Part shown: one piece after another, positions 58,070-64,000 of the stretch
Layout of the letters: each line of letters opens with the position of its first letter
Numbering within the stretch: position 1 is the stretch's first letter
Source: JBDTSW01 sp963807385
GTDB lineage: Bacteria; Actinomycetota; Thermoleophilia; Solirubrobacterales; 70-9
Assembly (NCBI GenBank): GCA_963807385.1
Contig: CAWEBQ010000002.1
Coordinates: forward strand, 1,346,114 to 1,410,113
DNA length: 64,000 bases
Reading direction: 5' to 3'
The notes under the pieces: generated by a model
Told to the model about the DNA's origin: nothing
The model's database searches: none
The model's input: only the letters and a program-made list of their open reading frames with translations
Program-made: the position numbers and the translations under genes

Positions 58070-59057
58070 CTATTGACTTGCGGTCGAGGTGCGGCGCGAG
58101 GGCGCAGACGGACGAACTCTTTCACTGTGCCGCCCGCGATGCCAGGCAGCTTGAGCACGTATACCCTGCCGCACGTCCCACGAGGGCGCGTATCCGAGCG
58201 CCGTTACGGCTCGGGAGATATCCGCCGCGGTGTCGCGCGCGTCCCCACGCCGTCCCGGCTGCTCCACCACATCCAGCCCACCGACCTCTTCGCGGACCAT
58301 GGCGAGCACCTCGCGCATGGAGACTCGCGACCCCCCGCCGATGTTGTAGATCGCGCCTGGATCGCTGCAGTCGGCGGCGGCAATTGTGGCATCGACCACG
58401 TCGGCAACGTAGGTGAAATCGCGGGTCTGTTGACCGTCTCCGAAGAGAGTGAACTCCCCTCCTGCGAGTGCCGATTCGATGATTCGGTGAAAGGCCATGT
58501 CAGGCCTCTGCCGGGGCCCGTACACGCTGAAGTACCGCAAGCTCACAACGGGGACCCCGTAGCTGCGGAAGTAGATGTGGAGGAGGTGCTCTCCGAGCGC
58601 TTTGGTTGCCCCGTACGGTGAAAGCGGCCGAAGCACCTGATCCTCGCTGGTGGGCAGGGTTTCTGCGTCCCCGTAGACCGAAGATGATGACGCGAAGACG
58701 AACCGCTTGACGGGGGCGTCACGGGCCGCCTCCAGCAATCGCTGCAGGAGCGTGACGTTGAGCTGGGTGTAGGCATCGAAGCTCTCCCCAACTTGCGCGG
58801 ACACCCGCTTGGGCAGCGAGGTGGAACACGACATCTGTGTCGGCGAGCAGGCCCGGCAGGTCGGTCTCGAGGAGATCAGCCTCCAGGAACGTGCAGCGCT
58901 CGTGGTTCCGAAACTGGCGGGCGTTCTCAACCTTGATCGTCGGCGAGTAGTAAGTGGAAATGGCGTCAATCGCCACAACGTCCCACCCGCGCTCAAGACA
59001 GGCCTCCGCGAGGTGGGAGCCGATAAACCCAGCGGCCCCGGTGATGAGCACCTTCAC
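58070..59057 (-). pseudogene. NAD-dependent sugar epimerase/dehydratase (SDR), one frameshift
   Basis: The N-terminal half MKVLITGAAGFIGSHLAEACLERGWDVVAIDAIS with the GxxGxxG NAD motif and HLAAQAGVRASWGE is in one frame. From FDAYTQLNVTLLQRLLEAARD on, a second frame carries SSSSVYGDAE, PYGATKALGEHLL (YxxxK active-site pair), SLRYFSVYGPRQRPDMAF and the rest. They join at about 58790-58800 within a GGGG run. Members make UDP-galactose, UDP-glucuronate-type or related sugars. The GT gene lies 45 nt downstream. Confidence 0.8.
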
Positions 59058-59151
59058 CCGAGGAACAGTAGCGGCGTCGCGATCGACCGGAAGCGGCCAC
59101 AGCCTCCCGCTCCGTCGCGGTAGCGCGCCGCCATCGCTAGCTTGCCCTCAC

Positions 59152-61078
59152 ATGTGCGGCATTACCGGATTCCTCGAGACCACACCGCGGCGCGGGACCG
59201 ACGCGCTGGAGCCGGTGATTACGCGCATGGCCGACACCCTGCGGCACCGCGGACCGGACGATGGAGGCTCGTGGACTCGGGGCGAGAGCGGAATCGCACT
59301 TGGATTTCGCCGCCTGGCAATCCTGGACCTCTCCCGCGACGGGCGCCAGCCGATGACATCAGGAAATGGCCGCTACACGGTCGTATTCAACGGGGAGATC
59401 TACAACTTTTCCGCGCTGCGGAAGGAGTTGCGTGAGCGCGGACACACCTTCCGTGGCGGCTCGGATACGGAGGTCCTGCTCGCCTCCCTGGTCGAGTGGG
59501 GGCTAGGTGACGCCCTAACCCGCCTCAACGGGATGTTCGCGATGGGCGTATGGGACCGGGACCGCGCCGAGTTGACGCTGGTGCGCGACCGTCTCGGGAA
59601 GAAGCCCCTCTACTACGGCTGGTCCGGGGAGACGTTCCTGTTTGGCTCCGAGCTCAAGTCGTTGCGCGCACACGGGGCCCTACGGGCCGAGATCGATCGC
59701 GAGGCACTCGCCGCCTACTTCCGGCGCGGATACTTCCCTGCACCGCAAACCGTCTATCGCGCCGTTCGACAGCTCCAGCCCGGCACATTCCTGCGCGTTT
59801 CCGCCGCTAGGCGGAGGGCCGCACCCGAGGTGTATTGGTCACTGAAGGAGGTTGCGCGAAGCGGTGCCGCTGACGAGTTCGCCGGTACGGCCGACGAGGC
59901 GCTCGACGAGCTCGACGAGCTGCTGCGCGAAGCTGCCAGCTTGAGAATGGTTGCGGACGTACCGGTCGGCGTACTGCTGTCCGGGGGGACCGACTCCGCT
60001 TTGATCGCGTCGCTGATGCAGGCCCAGAGCGCGACGCCGGTGCGCACTTTCACAGTCGGCTTCGACGAAACTGGCTTCGACGAGGCGCCTGCGGCGCGGC
60101 GCGCGGCGGAGTTCCTGGGAACGGACCACACCGAGATGTACGTGAGCTCAGCCGACGCCCGTGAGGTGATCCCGCACCTGCCAGGTATGTACGACGAGCC
60201 TTTCGCCGACTCCTCGCAAATCCCAACACACCTGATCTCGGAGGTAGCGCGCCGCGAGGTCACGGTTTGCCTTACTGGCGACGGCGGGGACGAACTCTTC
60301 GGTGGCTACCGCCGCTACGCCCTCGCTGAGATGCTCTCCGGCCGGATCGCACGGATCCCGCCTGCCGTTCGCCCGGCGGTGGCCCGCGCCACCGCCCTGG
60401 CCGCGACCGCCCTCGGCCTCGCCCGAGAAGGCGGTCGACAGGCGCGCGCTACGCCGCTGGGCGACCGAAGTGCCCGCCTGGCGAGGCTTCTCCGGGACAC
60501 CGTCCCCGGGAGCAGTCTACGACCGCCTCACCTCATTTTGGGAAGCCGGCGAGCAGGTTGTGGTCGGCGGTGCGGGTAACGGTGGAGGCGTGCACGGACT
60601 GGATCCCGAGGCCCCGCTCGTCGGAGAGCTCATGCTTGTCGACGCCTGCGGTTACCTCCCTGATGACATCCTCACGAAAGTCGATCGGGCGAGCATGGCG
60701 GTGAGCCTGGAGGTTCGCAGCCCGCTGCTGGACCACCGCGTCGCCGAGTTCGCGTGGCGCCTACCCCTTGGCCTGAAGGTGCGCGCGGGGGAAGGGAAGT
60801 GGCCCCTACGGGCGCTGCTCGGTCGCTACCTCCCGAAGCAACTCGTGAACCGTCCGAAGGCGGGCTTTGACCTACCCGTCGGCGAATGGCTCCGAGGACC
60901 CCTGCGCCCATGGGCCGAGGGGCTGCTGAATGAGCGCCGGCTGCGCGCTGAGGGATTTCTCCACCCAGAGCCAATCCGCTTGAAGTGGGATGAGCACCTG
61001 AGCGGTCGACGCAACTGGCAGCATCCACTGTGGAGCGTTCTCATGTTCGAGGCGTGGCTCGATGCCCAGTCAGTCTGA
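59152..61078 (+). pseudogene. asnB: Asparagine synthase (glutamine-hydrolysing), one frameshift
   Basis: Second copy in the locus and nearly intact: MCGITGFLETTPRRGTDALEPV (Cys2), RHRGPDDGGSW, NGEIYNFSALRKELRERGH, RDRLGKKPLYY, the PP-loop LLSGGTDSALIASLM, VGFDETGFDEAPAARRAAEFLGTDHTEMY, DGGDELFGGYRRY. The C-terminal part after about 60500 is in another frame (GAVYDRLTSFWEAGEQVVVGG, DDILTKVDRASMAVSLEVRSPLLDHRVAEFAWRLP, FDLPVGEWLRG, ending at 61078). One indel near CCCCGGG joins them. About 640 residues if repaired. TAGCTT lies 8 nt before the ATG. Confidence 0.85.
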
Positions 61079-62193
61079 GCGCAAGACGGTTCTATTCATC
61101 ATCCACTCCCTCTTCGGCGGCGGAGCGGAAAGGGTGCTGCTGCAGATCGTGAACGGTGTCGACCGCGAGCGGTTCGCCCCAGTGCTCGCCCTCGGCATCG
61201 CTGAAGGCGCGTATCTCGGGGACGTTCGCCCGGACGTCCCCATCCGCGTCCTCGGAGCGTTCCATGCGCGTGCCGCATCCGGCGCGGTGCTTCGCACGGT
61301 CCGCCAGGTCCGGCCGGACGTAGTGGTCTCGACTGCGGGACTCAACCTCGCGGTGACCGCGACCCGATGGGCGTATCCACGCGGGACTCGGGTTGTTCTT
61401 CGGGAGGCGAACTCACCCAAGGCGTTCCTTGAGGATGTCCGAACGACGAGCAGAGCGCGCGCAGCGGTGTACCGGCAGGCGTTAGGCACCTCTACGGTCA
61501 GGCCGACGCCGTGGTCTGCCAAAGCGACGTCATGGTCACCGACATGGCGGATCTGGGCGTGCCCCGGCACATGCTCCGGCGCATCTACAACCCGGTCGCC
61601 GTGGAGCGGATCTCGGCGCTGACAGCAAACCCGACCGACGGCCGTGGGTCACCTGCTTCGGGGCCGCGCCTGGTTTCGGTCGGCCGCCTAGCGCGGCAGA
61701 AGGGCTACGACCTGCTTCTGGAGGCGATGGTCCGGATCCCGGGAGCGGCACCCGGGGCGCGACACTGCTTGTCCTCGGCGAGGGGCCAGAGCGGCCGGCG
61801 CTAGAGGAACAATGCCGGCAACTGGGACTGCAAGACGCGGTGAGCTTGCCCGGTTTCGACGCGAACCCCTACGCGACCATCGCCGGGTCTGACTTGTTCG
61901 TCTCTCCTTCCCGGTACGAGGGCTTCTCGAACGCCATGGCCGAGGCACTCGCATGCGGCATCCCGGTCGTGGCGACGGACTGCCCCAGCGCCAATCGTGA
62001 AGTCATCCGGGAGGGGCATCGACGGATGGCTTTCCGCTCCGCCGGAGAACGTCGTCGCGCTTGCGAACACGATCAGCCGTGCGGTCGAAGAGCGGCACCA
62101 ACTCGATCCTGAACGGATCTGCGCGGCTGCCTCGAACGCTTCTCGGCCTCGAGGGTGGTCGCGGCATACGAGAGCCTTTTCCTCGCCAGCTGA
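61062..62193 (+). pseudogene. Glycosyltransferase family 4, about four frameshifts
   Basis: Readable pieces in order: VLFIIHSLFGGGAERVLLQIVNGVDRERFAPVLAL, VVLREANSPKAFLED, then MVTDMADLGVPRHMLRRIYNPVAVERI and PRLVSVGRLARQKGYDLLLEAM, then VSLPGFDANPYATIAGSDLFVSPSRYEGFSNAMAEALACGIPVVATDC (E-x7-E donor site) and GWLSAPPENVVALANTIS, and finally ERFSASRVVAAYESLFLAS ending at 62193. Frames change near 61480, 61740, 62020 and 62110. Its start lies within the end of the asparagine synthase gene. Confidence 0.8.
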
Positions 62194-62228
62194 GCCGCGG
62201 ATGCCCTTGGCTGAAGCGGACACGGCTC

Positions 62229-63214
62229 TTATTCTCGGACCCGGCGCACCCTCGCCGTATTGCCCTGGCCGCAGCGCCGGCAAAGCTCGACGGAGGAGCC
62301 AGCGAGCCGATCGAGATCGCGACGCCAACCCTGGCCCGTTTGCGGCGCGTCGTACTGGGGGCCGTACATGTCGAACGTGTCCAGAATCGACCAGGCGAGG
62401 GCAGTCTCTCGATCGAGCACACCGGCCACGTGCAGGTTCAGCGGGTACACGGAGTTGGGCACCAGGCGGATCAGCAACAGCCGGAGCAGTCGGCGGAGAC
62501 CGTCTCCCTGAAGGTGGCGAAGGGCGCACAGCTCCCAGGGAGCGCAGGCAGCCACCATCCGGTCGATCATCCGCAGAAGGCGTGTCGAATCCAGCTGCTT
62601 CGTGATTGGGCGCAGTACGTACTTGAGCGGCATGACGTTCTGCGGCGAGATCGCGTACCGATCGGCGAGCAGCGCTCCCCCGGGAGCGACCATCTCCCAG
62701 ACGCTCGTTAGTGCGCGCCGCGCATCCCCGGTGTGTTGGAGGACTCCGTAGCAGACCACGATGTCGAACGATCGAGGACTAAACGGGAGATTGAATACAT
62801 CGGCTCTGGCGAAGACCACTTGCCCCGTCGTCGCCGCAGACGCATGGGTTTTTCGGTTTGCATGAACTGCCGTGGAATAGTCGATCGCGACAACGCGTGC
62901 CCCGAAATCAAGCGACACCTCCGTGAAGCGCCCAGCGCCGCACCCGACCTCGAGCACCCTGCGGCCGGAGAAGTCCTCTGGTTGGAACCCTGACTGCTCG
63001 AGAAGCCTGCCCCGTGACTCCGTTTGCCATTCCGACTGTCGAGCTGCACCGAGGCGAAGCGATTCCACTGCAGTCCAAAGTGGTCTTGGACATCGTCGCG
63101 AACGAACGCCGCCACACCGTCCACGAACTCAGCGCAAAGCTCTCCCTCTGCCGTGAAAAGGCCTTCAGGCTCTGCGTTGAGAGGCAATCCGGTACTGGGA
63201 TCAGCGAACTTCAT
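62229..63214 (-). pseudogene. SAM-dependent methyltransferase (sugar/lipid type), one frameshift
   Basis: From the ATG at 63214: KFADPSTGLPLNAEPEGLFTAEGELCAEFVDGVAAFVRDDVQDHFGLQWNRFASVQLDS in one frame. The continuation QSEWQTESRGRLLEQSGFQPEDFSGRRVLEVGCGAGRFTEVSLDFGARVVAIDYSTAV in the next frame needs one indel at about 63040. SAM motif I is LEVGCGAGR; motif III-like DIVVCYGVLQHTGDARRALTSVWEMVAPGG follows. The middle (HLQGDGLRRLLRLLLIRLVPNSVYP) matches small-molecule methyltransferases of polysaccharide loci. Confidence 0.8.
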
Positions 63215-63593
63215 GTGGTTCTGTGTCTTGCCAGATGAACCGGTCCAGGGCTTGTTTCGGGGTGCCTGGTGCAAAGGCCGTTACGGGACGGATCCATCAT
63301 GATGGATCCGTCCACCAGCGGGAGGTCCAGCCATACGGCAGCCCCAGCCGCACCGGTCACACAGCGGGCCAGCTGGTCCGATCGACGGATATGCTCGACT
63401 CGTTCAACGATCTCGCCGGACCCTATGCGTCAGCCAGAAACCGAGATGATGATGCGGGCGCGGGGCCCGGACGGATCCGCATGTTGGGGGCGGTCCTGAC
63501 CGACAGCCAGCACACCGTTCGCCCGATGGGACTGAATCGGGCTGGCTGACGGCCCAGATACTCCAACGACCGGGTGACGTCGCGGAGACCGCA
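63215..63593. other. 379-nt stretch without a supported gene; contains a perfect palindrome
   Basis: No reading frame here resembles a protein. Open frames exist on both strands but have odd composition and no start signals. The divergent promoters of the methyltransferase and the flippase gene should lie here. A 28-bp perfect palindrome is at 63286-63313. Base composition is less extreme than in the ribosomal region. Confidence 0.5.
63286..63313. repeat. 28-bp perfect palindrome
   Basis: GGACGGATCCATCA followed directly by its reverse complement TGATGGATCCGTCC, with no loop, between divergent genes. It has no U-run and lies mid-gap, so it looks more like an operator or a joined inverted repeat than a terminator. 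Confidence 0.85.
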
Positions 63594-64000
63594 GTGGGCG
63601 ATGTCTTCGCCACCGGGCGTGTTTACGTTTTCGGCCTGGGCATTCAGCTCGCGGGAGGGGTGCTGGTCCTTCCCGCCATCACGAGGAGCATGTCTACCTC
63701 GGAGTACGGCATCGTAGCTGCGGCACTCGTAGTGCAGAACCTAGTCTTGGCGATAGGTTCGGCTGGGCTGCCCAAGGCCGCAACGCGGCTGTTCTTCGCG
63801 CGCGAGGTCGGTGAGGCAGGCGCCCGAGGCCTGATCGTCCTCACCGCCCTACTGGCCGCCGCCGCGACCATTCTGGCCATGGCCACGGCGCCGCTGTGGT
63901 CCGAGGCATTCCCGGGCGTCGACTTCGATCCAGCTCTGGCGTTTGCGCTTGTCGCCGTCGTTGCCGCCGCCCCCGTCGCTGCTGCACAGGGTGTCTTCCA
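63594..64000 (+). CDS. Lipopolysaccharide/polysaccharide flippase (Wzx/MATE-like), C-terminus cut by window edge
   Basis: From the GTG at 63594 (GGAG Shine-Dalgarno at 5-7 nt). Sequence VYVFGLGIQLAGGVLVLPAITRSMSTSEYGIVAAALVVQNLVLAIGSAGLPKAATRLFFAREVG is the polysaccharide-transporter N-terminal pattern: amphipathic start, first helix, then the conserved Y-G (STSEYGIVA) loop. LIVLTALLAAAATILAMATAPLW is the next helix. The remainder is outside the window. It exports the repeat unit made by the neighbouring genes. Confidence 0.8.
   Translation, partial: MGDVFATGRVYVFGLGIQLAGGVLVLPAITRSMSTSEYGIVAAALVVQNLVLAIGSAGLPKAATRLFFAREVGEAGARGLIVLTALLAAAATILAMATAPLWSEAFPGVDFDPALAFALVAVVAAAPVAAAQGVF

Noticed and set aside
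63223..63549. Plus-strand open frame of 108 codons in the gap before the flippase
   Set aside because: No Shine-Dalgarno, odd composition and no recognisable motif; it spans the palindrome.

Overview
The window is high-GC, gene-dense DNA from an actinobacterium. The ribosomal gene order, zinc-type S14, four-cysteine S4, an actinobacterial-style L10 leader and many starts 6-9 nt downstream of a TANNNT-type hexamer fit that phylum. The long Ala/Glu/Pro tails on ribosomal proteins and the flanking genes suggest the class Thermoleophilia (Solirubrobacterales-like). That class placement is inference; the window holds no rRNA or other decisive marker.

Layout. 1-1.1 kb: a truncated DsbA-like protein, a small acidic protein and a divergent small DNA-binding-like protein. 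1.2-8.9 kb: long-chain acyl-CoA synthetase, a patatin-like lipase, then ligA, surE, an FTR1-type iron permease with an iron-box-like palindrome at its start codon, and truA. 8.9-25.8 kb: the fused S10-spc-alpha ribosomal run on the minus strand (rpsJ to rplQ, with secY, adk, map and rpoA). infA is missing from its usual place and an isoprenylcysteine-methyltransferase-like gene sits there instead. 25.9-32.0 kb: the str genes (rpsL, rpsG, fusA, tuf), split by two plus-strand paralogous membrane proteins. 32.1-33.6 kb: small accessory genes, including a frameshifted AbiEi/DUF559 gene. 33.7-47.7 kb: rpoC, rpoB, rplL, rplJ, rplA, rplK, nusG, secE and rpmG. Three toxin-antitoxin modules (HicAB, VapBC, MazEF) lie between rplK and nusG. 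47.8-51.2 kb: three exported proteins (RTX-like, a clan-A glycoside hydrolase, a C-terminally anchored protein) and a Phd/VapC pair. 51.3-64 kb: an exopolysaccharide or O-antigen locus with an O-antigen ligase-like gene, two asparagine synthases, two glycosyltransferases, two methyltransferases, an NAD-dependent epimerase, an ECF sigma factor and a flippase cut by the window end.

The ribosomal and RNA polymerase genes are packed with 1-8 nt overlaps, so translation is coupled. The visible controls are RNA-based: an L10 leader ending in an intrinsic terminator just before rplJ, a terminator with a competing antiterminator in the fusA leader, a terminator between tuf and rpsJ, and a hairpin with a U-run before rpmG. 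A structured repeat with an exchanged hairpin stem lies in gaps between ribosomal genes. A GGGGTCAGACCCC-type element is embedded in the coding tails of S3, S5 and S17. The polysaccharide locus carries a dense cluster of frameshifts, while the housekeeping genes carry none that I could see.
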